Part shown: positions 1-8,274 of the stretch, in pieces
Numbering within the stretch: the first letter of the stretch is position 1
How the letters are laid out: the number at the start of each line of letters is the position of its first letter
NCBI GenBank assembly: GCA_022653075.1
Contig: JALCSB010000001.1
Coordinates: 62,001 to 126,000, forward strand
Direction of reading: 5' to 3'
Length of the DNA: 64,000 nt
From: Intestinimonas sp.
Lineage (GTDB): Bacteria > Bacillota > Clostridia > Oscillospirales > Oscillospiraceae
Program-made: the position numbers and the translations under genes
The notes under the pieces: generated by a model
What the model was told of the DNA's origin: nothing
Databases searched by the model: none
The model's input: only the letters and a program-made list of their open reading frames with translations

Positions 1-94
1 TAACAAAATATAGGAATTGAAATGGTACATTCGACATAATTCTCACTTTTTTGAATTTTACCTTTAACAAGTGAGGTACATAGGAGGAGCGGGC

Positions 95-1225
95 ATGGCG
101 TTTGGATTAGATACAGGACCGGATAATGTGGTTAACATTAAGGTAATCGGAGTTGGCGGTGGCGGAAGTAACGTAGTTAACCGCATGGTCCGCTCTGGAA
201 CCAAAGGGGTGGATTTTATCGCGGTCAACACGGACAAGCAGGCGCTGTCCACCTCCAGCGCCACATTTAAAATTCAGATCGGAGAAAAGCTGACCGGCGG
301 GCAGGGCGCCGGTTCCAACCCCGAGGTAGGCCGTAAGTCCGCCGAGGAAAGCCGAAATCAAATTTCCAAAGTGCTGGAAGACGCCGATATGGTATTTATT
401 ACCGCCGGTATGGGCGGCGGCACTGGGACCGGTGCCGCCCCCATTGTGGCCGATATTGCCAAGGAGATAGGTGTGCTGACCGTCGGCGTTGTGACGAAGC
501 CGTTCCACTTTGAAGGGCGCCGCCGCATGGATCAGGCGGAAAAGGGAATCGAAGAACTGCGGTCCAAGGTGGACTCCCTGGTCATCATCCCGAACGAGCG
601 CCTGAAATTTGCCACCGATCAGAAAATTACTTTTGCCAATGCTTTTGAAATCGCCGACGACGTGTTGCGTCAGGCGGTGCAGTCCATCTCAGACCTGATT
701 AAAAATACGGGCTTTATCAATCTGGACTTTGCCGATGTGACCGCCGTGATGAAGGATGCAGGCATGGCACACATGGGCGTGGGCCACGCGGCCGGTAAGA
801 ATAAGGCCGAGGAGGCTGCCAAGATGGCCATTTCCAGCCCGCTGCTGGAGACCTCCATTAACGGGGCCCATGGCGTTTTGGTCAATGTGACCGGCTCCAT
901 GGATATCGGCCTGGAGGAAGTGGAGACGGCTGCCAATCTGGTGCAGCAGGCGGCTCACCCCGAAGCGCTTATTATCTTCGGTGCCGCGTTCGACGATACG
1001 CTGGAGGACGAGATCCGGGTAACCGTAATCGCCACAGGTTTTGCCGATGCCACTCCGTCCATGCCTACCGCACCCTTTACCAAGGCGGGAGAAAAAGCGG
1101 CCGCCGCCTCTGCTTCCGGTACGCCTGTTGCGCCGCCGGAGCCTCTGCCCGAGAAAGAGGAAGACGACCCCTTTGCGGACATCTTTAAGATATTTAACCG
1201 GAACAAGGATAATTTCCGGCCCTAA
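95..1225 (+). CDS. ftsZ: Cell division protein FtsZ
   Basis: Tubulin-like GTPase that polymerises at mid-cell into the Z-ring and recruits the divisome. The 376-residue protein has the N-terminal nucleotide-binding fold with VIGVGGGG near residue 15, the tubulin signature GGGTGTG near residue 107, and the T7/NxDFAD synergy loop region. The C-terminal tail ends in [13 protein letters not shown], which fits the conserved peptide that docks membrane tethers such as FtsA or SepF. An open frame starts at GTG 71, but the AGGAGG at 82-87 sits correctly for ATG 95, so I use ATG 95. It is followed by a strong hairpin and appears to end its transcript; no ftsA is visible because the window begins 94 bases upstream. 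Confidence 0.97.
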   Translation: MAFGLDTGPDNVVNIKVIGVGGGGSNVVNRMVRSGTKGVDFIAVNTDKQALSTSSATFKIQIGEKLTGGQGAGSNPEVGRKSAEESRNQISKVLEDADMVFITAGMGGGTGTGAAPIVADIAKEIGVLTVGVVTKPFHFEGRRRMDQAEKGIEELRSKVDSLVIIPNERLKFATDQKITFANAFEIADDVLRQAVQSISDLIKNTGFINLDFADVTAVMKDAGMAHMGVGHAAGKNKAEEAAKMAISSPLLETSINGAHGVLVNVTGSMDIGLEEVETAANLVQQAAHPEALIIFGAAFDDTLEDEIRVTVIATGFADATPSMPTAPFTKAGEKAAAASASGTPVAPPEPLPEKEEDDPFADIFKIFNRNKDNFRP

Positions 1226-1232
1226 GTTCTGA

Positions 1233-1266
1233 AAACTGCCGGCGGAACGTGTTCCGCCGGCAGTTT
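1233..1266 (+). terminator. Hairpin terminator after ftsZ
   Basis: A perfect 16-bp inverted repeat (1233-1248 with 1251-1266) lies just after the ftsZ stop. The 3' tail is only modestly T-rich, so termination may be partial. Confidence 0.75.
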
Positions 1267-1270
1267 CTGC

Positions 1271-1299
1271 TTGCAATTATGGGCGCGGGCGCATATAAT
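1271..1299 (+). promoter_or_regulatory. Sigma-A promoter for corA leader
   Basis: TTGCAA at 1271-1276, a 17-bp spacer and TATAAT at 1294-1299. A start near 1306 would give a leader of about 157 bases before corA. Confidence 0.75.
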
Positions 1300-1305
1300 A
1301 ATTCT

Positions 1306-1462
1306 ACGCTCTGAAATCAGGGCAATCTGACAAAAAAGGAGTGGGACCGTCGTGAGCAGCGACCCTGGAAGTCGAGAACCTATACATACTGACGGTGTGT
1401 CTCCTTTGGGCGCAGCATAGGCTGGGTCCCGTCGGTGGCGCGCCGGGAAAGGCGTGATACCG
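1306..1462 (+). promoter_or_regulatory. Structured leader of corA, family unknown
   Basis: This untranslated stretch has several complementary segments whose pairings cross: AAAGGAG (1335-1341) with CTCCTTT (1401-1407), GGGACC (1343-1348) with GGTCCC (1425-1430), and GACGG (1391-1395) with CCGTC at either 1347-1351 or 1429-1433. Crossing or competing pairings are what a pseudoknot or a two-state switch looks like. I do not see the conserved M-box or yybP-ykoY sequence cores, so no riboswitch family is assigned. The link to magnesium is inferred only from the downstream gene. Confidence 0.45.
1352..1420 (+). CDS. Possible 22-codon upstream ORF in corA leader
   Basis: A GTG at 1352 is preceded by AAAGGAG at 1335-1341, a good ribosome binding site at a 10-base distance, and opens a 22-codon frame ending in TAG at 1418-1420. 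The peptide contains three prolines and several acidic residues. Its ribosome binding site is one arm of a leader pairing (with 1401-1407), so translation of the peptide and folding of the leader could interact. Short frames occur by chance; there is no conservation evidence here. Confidence 0.3.
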   Translation: MSSDPGSREPIHTDGVSPLGAA

Positions 1463-2386
1463 ATGCTGACAATTCATAAGACTATTGACGGAAAAATGAC
1501 CAAATTGGACAAAGTGGAAAACGGTTGCTGGGTGAATCTCACCTATCCTACGGAGGATGAACTGACTACAGTGTCCAAGACATTGGGTGTGGACCTGGAT
1601 TTTCTCCGGGCTGCGCTGGATGAGGAAGAGACCTCCCGGATTGATACGGAGAATGGTCAGACCCTTATAATTATTGATGCTCCCTCCGTGGAGCAGGGGG
1701 AAGCGGTGGTCTATTCCACGATTCCTCTGGGAATTATTGTCTCGGAAAAACAGATTATCACGGTATGTCTGAAAGAAAATTCCGTTATTCGGGATTTTCA
1801 GGACGGACTGGTCCGTAATGCCGAAACCCAGAAAAAAACCAGCTTTATTCTTTACATGCTGCTGTGGGTGGCTAAGCGCTATCTGCAATATTTGAAGCAA
1901 ATCGACAAGATCTATAATTACATGGAGCGCCAGCTTTACAAGTCACAGCGGAATAAGGAACTGATTCAGCTGCTGGACTTGGAAAAATCCCTGGTCTATT
2001 TTAATACATCGTTAAAGGCCAATGAAGTGACGTTGGAGAAAATCCTCCGCGGACGGATTGTCACCCTCTATGAGGAGGATCATGATTTGCTGGAGGACGT
2101 CCTGATTGAAGTTCGTCAGGCGATTGAAATGGCCAATATTTATTCCTCCATTATCTCCGGCATGATGGATGCGTTTGCCTCCGTAATTTCCAATAATCTA
2201 AATGTTATTATGAAAGTGCTGACGTCCCTTACCATTTTACTCACGCTGCCCAATATTATTTTTGGGTTTTACGGGATGAATGTGGCCGGGTTGCCCTTGA
2301 AGTATTTGTGGTGGTTTCCGCTGCTTATCGCGGGCGTACTAATGGCGATTGTGGCTGTTATTCTAAAAATAAAAGACCTGTTTTAG
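1463..2386 (+). CDS. corA: CorA-family magnesium/divalent cation channel
   Basis: A pentameric channel protein for Mg2+ or related divalent cations. The protein is about 307 residues, with a long soluble, helix-rich N-terminal region and two C-terminal membrane helices. The family's signature YGMN lies at the end of the first helix (in FGFYGMN, near residue 270) and a basic C-terminus follows. The open frame begins at GTG 1454, but GGAAAGG at 1446-1452 is spaced for ATG 1463, which I use. Many Clostridia CorA homologues of this length are annotated only as divalent metal transporters, so the ion is not settled by sequence. It is a single-gene transcript with its own promoter, structured leader and terminator. 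Confidence 0.9.
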   Translation: MLTIHKTIDGKMTKLDKVENGCWVNLTYPTEDELTTVSKTLGVDLDFLRAALDEEETSRIDTENGQTLIIIDAPSVEQGEAVVYSTIPLGIIVSEKQIITVCLKENSVIRDFQDGLVRNAETQKKTSFILYMLLWVAKRYLQYLKQIDKIYNYMERQLYKSQRNKELIQLLDLEKSLVYFNTSLKANEVTLEKILRGRIVTLYEEDHDLLEDVLIEVRQAIEMANIYSSIISGMMDAFASVISNNLNVIMKVLTSLTILLTLPNIIFGFYGMNVAGLPLKYLWWFPLLIAGVLMAIVAVILKIKDLF

Positions 2387-2402
2387 GCCCGGAAATAGTG
2401 AG

Positions 2403-2434
2403 AGCGCTGCAGAAAACCTGCGGCGTTCTTTTTT
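2403..2434 (+). terminator. Rho-independent terminator after corA
   Basis: Stem CGCTGCAG/CTGCGGCG with one wobble pair, followed by a run of T at 2426-2434. Confidence 0.8.
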
Positions 2435-2503
2435 ATGTAGAAAAACGAAGCCCCGGGTTTATGGGCTGGAAAAAACGCATATGCTCCTGTTGAGGTGAGT
2501 ACT

Positions 2504-3262
2504 TTGACAGGACAACTGTCTCTGGAACCGTGGAGGGGTTTACGTGTCCGCACGGAGCGGACGGCGCTTCGCGGCATGCCGCTGTATCGGGTTTCCGTTC
2601 CCACGCCTTGGAGCGAACGCCGTATCAAACGGGCCGGACGCCTCATGCGAAAAAACGGCGTACGTCATATGCTGGCTCCCAATTGGTTTGACCAGTGGGA
2701 ATTGCTGGCTCCGTTGGGGCTGGCACCGGTGGAAGCGGGTGTCCTGTGTACCGCGCTGGCCGCTCCGCTGGCACTGGCCTATCTGCAGCTGCACAACATT
2801 CCGCCGGAACAGGCAGAGGTGGATCTGCGCGGGTCACGGGTGACGATGGAGCTGGAGCGGGCCGCGCGCGCCCTGTGCCCGGCTGTGCGTCGGGTGACGG
2901 TTTCCGCGCCACGGGGCGGTGCGGAACTGACGCGGGCGCTGCTGCGGGAATATGGAATGCCTGAACTGGATTCGCGTGGTCCGGACGCGGCGCTGTATTT
3001 TACGCCGGCAGAATGCCGGAAAAAGGAGGGAGAGCTGCTGCTTTGCGGGCCAAAACCAGATTTGTGCGGACTGACACTGCGCCCGGAGGGCTGGATGCTC
3101 CCGGACGGAACCGAATCCCTTGCCCTGCTGTGCGCTTTGTGGGAAAGCGGTCGGCAGGACCTCGAAAAACTGGATGCAGTTCCCGCTGATGCCCTTGACA
3201 GACCGGAACAAACTACATATAATACAGAATCAGGTATTCGTACCCACCATTTATATTTATAA
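2504..3262 (+). CDS. Unrecognised conserved-looking protein
   Basis: I do not recognise this family. The start is probably TTG 2504, because GAGGTGA at 2492-2498 is five bases upstream; GTG 2495 is the alternative. The 252-residue product is soluble, with no signal peptide or membrane helix. The N-terminal half is rich in Arg and has a hydrophobic helical stretch rich in Ala and Leu (about residues 75-100). The middle looks like a Rossmann-type beta-alpha unit, with a VTVSAPRGG turn and then LTRALLREYG. A small, polar C-terminal tail is encoded by DNA that also carries a consensus promoter for greA. It stands alone between the corA terminator and greA. Codon usage resembles its neighbours, so I consider it real. 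Confidence 0.7.
   Translation: MTGQLSLEPWRGLRVRTERTALRGMPLYRVSVPTPWSERRIKRAGRLMRKNGVRHMLAPNWFDQWELLAPLGLAPVEAGVLCTALAAPLALAYLQLHNIPPEQAEVDLRGSRVTMELERAARALCPAVRRVTVSAPRGGAELTRALLREYGMPELDSRGPDAALYFTPAECRKKEGELLLCGPKPDLCGLTLRPEGWMLPDGTESLALLCALWESGRQDLEKLDAVPADALDRPEQTTYNTESGIRTHHLYL
3195..3223 (+). promoter_or_regulatory. Consensus promoter for greA-lysS inside preceding ORF
   Basis: TTGACA at 3195-3200, a 17-bp spacer and TATAAT at 3218-3223, all six bases matching in both boxes. It lies within the last 68 bases of the preceding gene and points at greA. Confidence 0.85.
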
Positions 3263-3335
3263 TGTGGAAGTATTATAGGGCCGCAGGGCACGCAGGAGGT
3301 CCCGGCGGTCGTTTTTCAGGAAAGGAAGCACGACC

Positions 3336-3812
3336 ATGGCTAAGGAATTCAAACTCAGCGCCGAGCGCCTGAAAGAATTGCAGGATGAGATGATTTATCT
3401 CAAAACTGTGCGGGAAAAAGAGGTTGCTAATCAGATTAAAGAGGCCCGCTCTTTCGGGGACCTGTCTGAAAACAGCGAATACGACGAGGCGAAAAACGAG
3501 CAGGGCAAGCTGTATTCCCGCATGGCAGAGCTGGAAAATATCCTCAGCAACTATGTCGTGATTGAGGAACATAACGACGATACCGATACGGTTCGTCTAG
3601 GCTGTAAAATTACGGTTCTGGACGTGGAATTTCAGGAAAAGGAGTCTTATCAGGTGGTCGGTTCCCAGGAGGCGGACCCCATGAATGGCCGTATTTCCGA
3701 GGATTCCCCGTTTGGCAAAGCACTGCTGGGCAAATCCGTGGGAGACGATGTGACCGTGGAAGCGCCCGCAGGCGTTTTACACTATCAGATTCTTGATATC
3801 CAGAAGGCGTAA
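3336..3812 (+). CDS. greA: Transcription elongation factor GreA
   Basis: GreA enters the RNA polymerase secondary channel and stimulates cleavage of backtracked transcripts. The 158-residue length is standard. An N-terminal coiled coil carries the acidic tip (GDLSENSEYDEAK, about residues 41-53) that supplies the catalytic Asp and Glu, followed by the FKBP-like C-terminal domain with its ISEDSPFGKALLG segment. The ATG at 3336 has AGGAAAGGA upstream. lysS follows after 18 bases, so the two are most likely co-transcribed from the promoter at 3195. Confidence 0.97.
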   Translation: MAKEFKLSAERLKELQDEMIYLKTVREKEVANQIKEARSFGDLSENSEYDEAKNEQGKLYSRMAELENILSNYVVIEEHNDDTDTVRLGCKITVLDVEFQEKESYQVVGSQEADPMNGRISEDSPFGKALLGKSVGDDVTVEAPAGVLHYQILDIQKA

Positions 3813-3830
3813 CGAAGGGAGAAGCATGGA

Positions 3831-5339
3831 ATGAGCACAGAAGAGAAGAATACAGCCGACCAACAGGGGGAGGCCAGAGAGCAGTCTGAACTGCTGCGCA
3901 TCCGCCGTGACAAGCTCCGTGAGCTGCAGGAGGCGGGTGAGAACCCGTTTGAAATCACCAAGTACCATGTGACCGCCCACAGTGCCGAAATCAAGGAAAA
4001 CTACGAGACGATGGAGGGCAAGCCGGTTTCCGTGGCCGGCCGGCTTATGTCCAAACGCGGCATGGGCAAGGCCGTATTCTGCGATATGCAGGACGGTGCC
4101 GGCCGGATTCAGCTGTACGTCCGCATTGACGAGCTGGGTGAAAAGGCGTTTGTCAAATTTAAGAAACTGGATATTGGCGACATCGTCGGTATAGAGGGTG
4201 AAGTGTTCCGCACCAAACGGGGAGAGATTTCTATCCGTGCGCATAAAGTTACGCTTCTTTCCAAATCATTGCTGCCCCTGCCTGAAAAATTCCATGGTCT
4301 GACCGACCGGGAAACCCGTTACCGTCAGCGCTATGTGGACCTGATTATGAACCCCGAGGTGCGCCGCACATTTGAGATTCGCACCCGGTTTATCAAACAT
4401 GTGAGAGAATATCTGGATGCGCGTCATTACATGGAGGTGGAGACGCCGGTCCTCAATACGATTTCCGGCGGTGCCACCGCCCGTCCATTTGTCACGCACC
4501 ACAACACGCTGAATATCGACATGTATATGCGGATTGCCACGGAGCTGCATCTCAAGCGCTTAGTGGTGGGTGGATTTGAGCGGGTATACGAGATCGGTCG
4601 TATTTTCCGCAATGAGGGCATGGACCCCAAGCATAACCCGGAATTTACCTCCATCGAGCTGTATGAGGCCTATGCTGATTTCCATGACATGATGGACATT
4701 GCCGAAGGCATTCTCTCTACGGCTGCCAAGGAAATCCTGGGCGGCTATGAGGTGGAGTGGCTGGGTGCCCAGATCGACCTGAAGCCCGGTTGGCGCAGAC
4801 TCACTATGATTGATGCCGTGAAAGAGTATGTCGGTGTGGATTTCGGTGCCGTTACCGATGACGCCGAGGCCGTGGCCGCGGCAAAGGCCGCCGGCATCGA
4901 CATGGACGGCGTGGAGCAGACCTGGGGCCGCGCGCTGTATGAGGCATTTGACCAAAAGGTGGAGGAGCAGCTGATCCAGCCTACCTTTATCACCATGTAC
5001 CCGGTGGAGGTTTCGCCCCTGACTAAGCGCTCCCCCCAGGACTCGCGGCTTACCGAGCGGTTTGAGCTGTTTATTAACCACGCTGAATTTGCCAATGCTT
5101 TCTCTGAACTGAACGACCCCATCGACCAGCGCAGCCGGTTTGAACATGAGATCGCCCTGCGCGATGCGGGCGACGAGGAGGCCGGTATGATGGATGAGGA
5201 CTATATCAATGCCCTGATGTACGGACTGCCCCCAACGGGCGGTATGGGGATCGGTATTGACCGGGCCGTGATGCTTCTGACCAACAGCGACACCATCCGT
5301 GAAGTTATCCTGTTTCCCACGATGAAGCCGTTGGATTAA
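3831..5339 (+). CDS. lysS: Lysine--tRNA ligase, class II
   Basis: Charges tRNA-Lys with lysine. The 502-residue protein has an N-terminal OB-fold anticodon-binding domain (about residues 60-170) followed by a class II catalytic core. Motif 2 is visible as FRNEGMDPKHNPEFT and motif 3 as GLPPTGGMGIGIDR near the C-terminus. The length matches bacterial LysS, not the class I enzyme. GAAGGGAGAAG precedes ATG 3831. The greA-lysS pairing is seen in other Firmicutes. A hairpin after the stop closes the unit. Confidence 0.97.
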   Translation: MSTEEKNTADQQGEAREQSELLRIRRDKLRELQEAGENPFEITKYHVTAHSAEIKENYETMEGKPVSVAGRLMSKRGMGKAVFCDMQDGAGRIQLYVRIDELGEKAFVKFKKLDIGDIVGIEGEVFRTKRGEISIRAHKVTLLSKSLLPLPEKFHGLTDRETRYRQRYVDLIMNPEVRRTFEIRTRFIKHVREYLDARHYMEVETPVLNTISGGATARPFVTHHNTLNIDMYMRIATELHLKRLVVGGFERVYEIGRIFRNEGMDPKHNPEFTSIELYEAYADFHDMMDIAEGILSTAAKEILGGYEVEWLGAQIDLKPGWRRLTMIDAVKEYVGVDFGAVTDDAEAVAAAKAAGIDMDGVEQTWGRALYEAFDQKVEEQLIQPTFITMYPVEVSPLTKRSPQDSRLTERFELFINHAEFANAFSELNDPIDQRSRFEHEIALRDAGDEEAGMMDEDYINALMYGLPPTGGMGIGIDRAVMLLTNSDTIREVILFPTMKPLD

Positions 5340-5349
5340 AACCACTCTG

Positions 5350-5382
5350 ACAGCATACCGCCGACTTTCGACGGTATGCTGT
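5350..5382 (+). terminator. Hairpin after lysS
   Basis: Perfect 11-bp stem (ACAGCATACCG with CGGTATGCTGT) with an 11-base loop. It lacks a strong T-tract, so it may be a weak terminator or only a 3' stabilising hairpin. Confidence 0.55.
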
Positions 5383-5432
5383 TGTGCATAAAACTTTGTC
5401 CTCAGGAGAGTGTGGAAAGGAGTACCCCTGGT

Positions 5433-6815
5433 TTGCAAGAACGGCTGAAACGCCGGTTTCGCCATCACCGCCGGAACCGGAAAAGAATAAACCCCACCCG
5501 TGTGGTGGCCGAGTCCTTCGGCTTCATCATTTTGGTGGGTACCCTGCTCCTGATGCTCCCGGTTTCCTCCCGCAGCGGCCTGGGAACGGATTTTATCACC
5601 TGCCTTTTTACCGCGACCTCTGCTACCTGTGTGACGGGTTTGGTCCTGGTGGATACCTGGCTTCATTGGAGCATTTTTGGGCAAATAATTATCCTCTGCC
5701 TGATCCAGCTGGGTGGTCTGGGCTTTATGACCATCATTACACTTTTCTCTTTTCTGCTCCACCGGCGTATCGGCCTGTCGGAACGGCTGATCATCATGTC
5801 CACGCTCAACCTTAATGATATGGACGGTGTGGTGCGGATGGTACGGCATGTGCTGATCGGCACAGCTACTTTTGAGGGTGCGGGTACGCTGCTGCTGGCA
5901 ATCCGGTTCGTGCCGCGTTTTGGATGGGCCAACGGCCTGTGGCGCAGCCTATTTCACGCAGTTTCCGCGTTCTGTAACGCCGGATTCGACCTCATGGGGA
6001 GCCCCGGACGTCCTTTTATCAGTGTCATGGAGTACGCGGATGACCCGCTGATCCTTTTTACTATAATAACGCTTGTCGTCATGGGCGGCTTGGGATTCTT
6101 CGTTTGGGAAGATGTGTGGCGTAACCGGAATTTCCACAGTCTGCGCCTGTACAGCAAGGTGGTTCTTGTTACAACGGCGGTTCTCGTTTTGGGCGGCACA
6201 GCCTACTTCTTCTTCGCGGAATACAATAATGCCGGTACATTAGGTGGTATGCCTGTGTGGGAAAAGCTGATGAACGCCATGTTTCAGTCGGTGACCCTGC
6301 GCACGGCCGGATTCAATACCATTGACCAGGCCGCCCTGCGTGACAGCTCTCAGGCATTGTGTGTGGTGTTTATGCTTATTGGCGGCTCCAGCGGATCCAC
6401 CGCCGGTGGTGTCAAGACAGTTACGGTGGTGATTCTTCTGCTGGCGTTACGGGCTGGCCTGCGCGGCTCCGATGCGGTTACGTTCCACGGCCGCGCGATC
6501 CCCGTCCGGCGCGTAATGAATGCCGTTACACTTGTCCTCATGGCGATGTGCATGTTTATGCTCGGCTCTATGGCCATCTCACTGGTAGACGGTATCCCGT
6601 TCCTGCGGGCCGCGTTTGAAACGGCGTCCGCCATGGGTACCGTGGGACTGACTGCCAATGTGACGGGCAGCTTGGGCCATTTCTCACGGGGAGTTGTCAT
6701 CTTGCTGATGTATACGGGCCGGGTGGGTATTCTGTCCTTCTCGCTGGCCTTCCTCACCCGGGGAAAGTATCAGACCAAGATCAAATACCCCACCTTTGAT
6801 ATTATGATTGGATAA
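5433..6815 (+). CDS. ktrB: KtrB/TrkH-family potassium uptake membrane subunit
   Basis: The K+-translocating subunit of a KtrAB system. It is a multi-helix membrane protein built from four repeated membrane-pore-membrane units, each with a pore loop glycine, for example TSATCVTGL, TLRTAGFNT and the ASAMGTVGLT loop. The intracellular gate segment GGSSGSTAGGVKT is intact. The open frame reaches back to ATG 5376, but that codon is inside the lysS hairpin. TTG 5433, preceded by GGAAAGGAG at 5414-5422, gives 460 residues with a basic N-terminus before the first helix, so I prefer it. The regulatory subunit gene ktrA follows 35 bases later. Confidence 0.93.
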   Translation: MQERLKRRFRHHRRNRKRINPTRVVAESFGFIILVGTLLLMLPVSSRSGLGTDFITCLFTATSATCVTGLVLVDTWLHWSIFGQIIILCLIQLGGLGFMTIITLFSFLLHRRIGLSERLIIMSTLNLNDMDGVVRMVRHVLIGTATFEGAGTLLLAIRFVPRFGWANGLWRSLFHAVSAFCNAGFDLMGSPGRPFISVMEYADDPLILFTIITLVVMGGLGFFVWEDVWRNRNFHSLRLYSKVVLVTTAVLVLGGTAYFFFAEYNNAGTLGGMPVWEKLMNAMFQSVTLRTAGFNTIDQAALRDSSQALCVVFMLIGGSSGSTAGGVKTVTVVILLLALRAGLRGSDAVTFHGRAIPVRRVMNAVTLVLMAMCMFMLGSMAISLVDGIPFLRAAFETASAMGTVGLTANVTGSLGHFSRGVVILLMYTGRVGILSFSLAFLTRGKYQTKIKYPTFDIMIG

Positions 6816-6850
6816 CCCCCCTATTTTTACCCGAAAGGAATGTGTTTCCT

Positions 6851-7504
6851 GTGAAAACATTTGTTGTCATCGGTTTGGGACGCTTTGGGACCGCCGTGGC
6901 TACTGAGCTGTGTGCGTTGGGCCACGAGGTGCTTGCCATCGACGGCAAGGAGGAAAACACGCAGGCGGTGGCGGATCTGGTTACCCACGCCGTAACCGGA
7001 GACGCACGGGATCCCGCCGTCCTGCGCGCGCTGGGCGTGCGCAATTATGACTGCGCCATCGTGGCGGTGGGCGACGATGTTGGCAACAGCGCCCTCATTA
7101 CGCTGAATTTAAAGGAACTCGGCATTAAGGAAGTGATCTGCAAGGCGCAGAGCCATGTTCACCGCAAGGTTTTGCAGAAAATTGGCGCTGACCGGGTGGT
7201 GTTTCCGGAGCATGAAATGGGAGTCAAGTTGGCACAGGGGCTTTCCAGTTCCAACGTGCTTAACTTTATTGAACTGTCTGACGATTTTGGAATCGTAGAG
7301 CTTGCCGCACCGAAAAACTGGCAGAACCGATCGCTGAAAGACCTTGATGTCCGGGCTAAATACGGCGTCAATATTATCGCCATCCGTAACCCCAAAACCC
7401 ATGAACTGGAGGTCGCGCCTGGTGCGGATTACGTGATCAATACGGAAGACGAAGTCGTCACCTTGGGCCGCATGGAGGATATCAACCGCCTCCACGATTT
7501 ATAA
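6851..7504 (+). CDS. ktrA: KtrA/TrkA potassium uptake regulatory subunit
   Basis: Cytoplasmic RCK-domain protein that gates KtrB in response to bound nucleotide. The Rossmann motif VIGLGRFG is at the N-terminus and the matching acidic residue ends strand two (LAIDGKE). A C-terminal TrkA-C domain occupies roughly residues 135-217. GTG 6851 is chosen because AAAGGA at 6834-6839 is too close to the alternative GTG 6842. The stop codon overlaps the start of the next gene, so translation is probably coupled to the methyltransferase. Confidence 0.93.
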   Translation: MKTFVVIGLGRFGTAVATELCALGHEVLAIDGKEENTQAVADLVTHAVTGDARDPAVLRALGVRNYDCAIVAVGDDVGNSALITLNLKELGIKEVICKAQSHVHRKVLQKIGADRVVFPEHEMGVKLAQGLSSSNVLNFIELSDDFGIVELAAPKNWQNRSLKDLDVRAKYGVNIIAIRNPKTHELEVAPGADYVINTEDEVVTLGRMEDINRLHDL

Positions 7505-8259
7505 TGGAGTCTATTACAAGCCGCCGGAACCCGTTTCTTGTACAGGTCCGAAAACTGGCAGGCTCCCGGCGGGAACGCCGAAAGGCCGGTCTGTTTCTGG
7601 GTGAAGGGCCCAAGCTTCTTGAGGAGAGCCTGCGATGGGGTGCGGCGGTGGATACTGTGATTGCAGGCGAAGAGATTTCTCTGCCGCCGCTGTCCGGCGG
7701 AGTCCGCCAGATTCGGGTTCCGAACGATGTGCTGCGCACGCTGGCTGACACGGAGAGCCCCCAGGGGGTCCTGTTTCTCTGCCGCCTGCCCGACGTCCGC
7801 CTGCCGGAGCAGATGACCGGACAGCGCTACCTGGTGCTGGATGGTGTGCAGGACCCCGGCAACATGGGAACTATCTGGCGCACCGCCGACGCCTTTGGAG
7901 CGGACGGGCTGATCCTGACAGGGTCCTGTGTGGATCCCTTTTCCCCAAAGACCGTCCGGGCCACCATGGGGGCCTGTTTCCGCCTGCCGGTATGGGAGAC
8001 GGAGCCGGACGAGCTGGTGGGGCGGATGCGTCTGGCTGGAATTCCGCTGTACGCCACTGCGCTTTGTGCGGACGCCACAGATTTACGCGGGGCCGAACTG
8101 AACCGTGCCGCCGTTGTGGTGGGCAGCGAGGGGCATGGCGTATCCGAATATGTTCTCAATGCCTGCGCAGGTACTTTGAAGATCCCCATGCGGGACCGGT
8201 GTGAGTCTCTTAATGCCGCCGTGGCAGCGGCCGTGGTCCTGTGGGAGATGATACGATAA
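7504..8259 (+). CDS. TrmH/SpoU-family RNA 2'-O-methyltransferase
   Basis: A SPOUT-fold enzyme that transfers a methyl group from S-adenosylmethionine to a ribose 2'-OH in rRNA or tRNA. The 251-residue protein has an N-terminal substrate-binding domain (about residues 1-95) and the knotted SpoU domain. The three family motifs are visible: LDGVQDPGNMGTIWRTADAFG, VVGSEGHGVS and the C-terminal IPMRDRCESLNAAVAAAV. The closest named relatives are RlmB and TsnR-like proteins; the exact nucleotide cannot be told from sequence. It overlaps the ktrA stop by one base, and dprA follows after 15 bases. Confidence 0.9.
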   Translation: MESITSRRNPFLVQVRKLAGSRRERRKAGLFLGEGPKLLEESLRWGAAVDTVIAGEEISLPPLSGGVRQIRVPNDVLRTLADTESPQGVLFLCRLPDVRLPEQMTGQRYLVLDGVQDPGNMGTIWRTADAFGADGLILTGSCVDPFSPKTVRATMGACFRLPVWETEPDELVGRMRLAGIPLYATALCADATDLRGAELNRAAVVVGSEGHGVSEYVLNACAGTLKIPMRDRCESLNAAVAAAVVLWEMIR

Positions 8260-8274
8260 AGGAGGCAGTTCGCT

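Noticed and set aside
1..70. A promoter for ftsZ in the first bases
   Set aside because: TTGAAA and CATAAT-like boxes are present, but the spacing is only 12 bases; upstream context is cut off.
1306..1462. M-box or manganese riboswitch before corA
   Set aside because: The conserved M-box and yybP-ykoY sequence cores are not present, so only an unassigned leader is reported.
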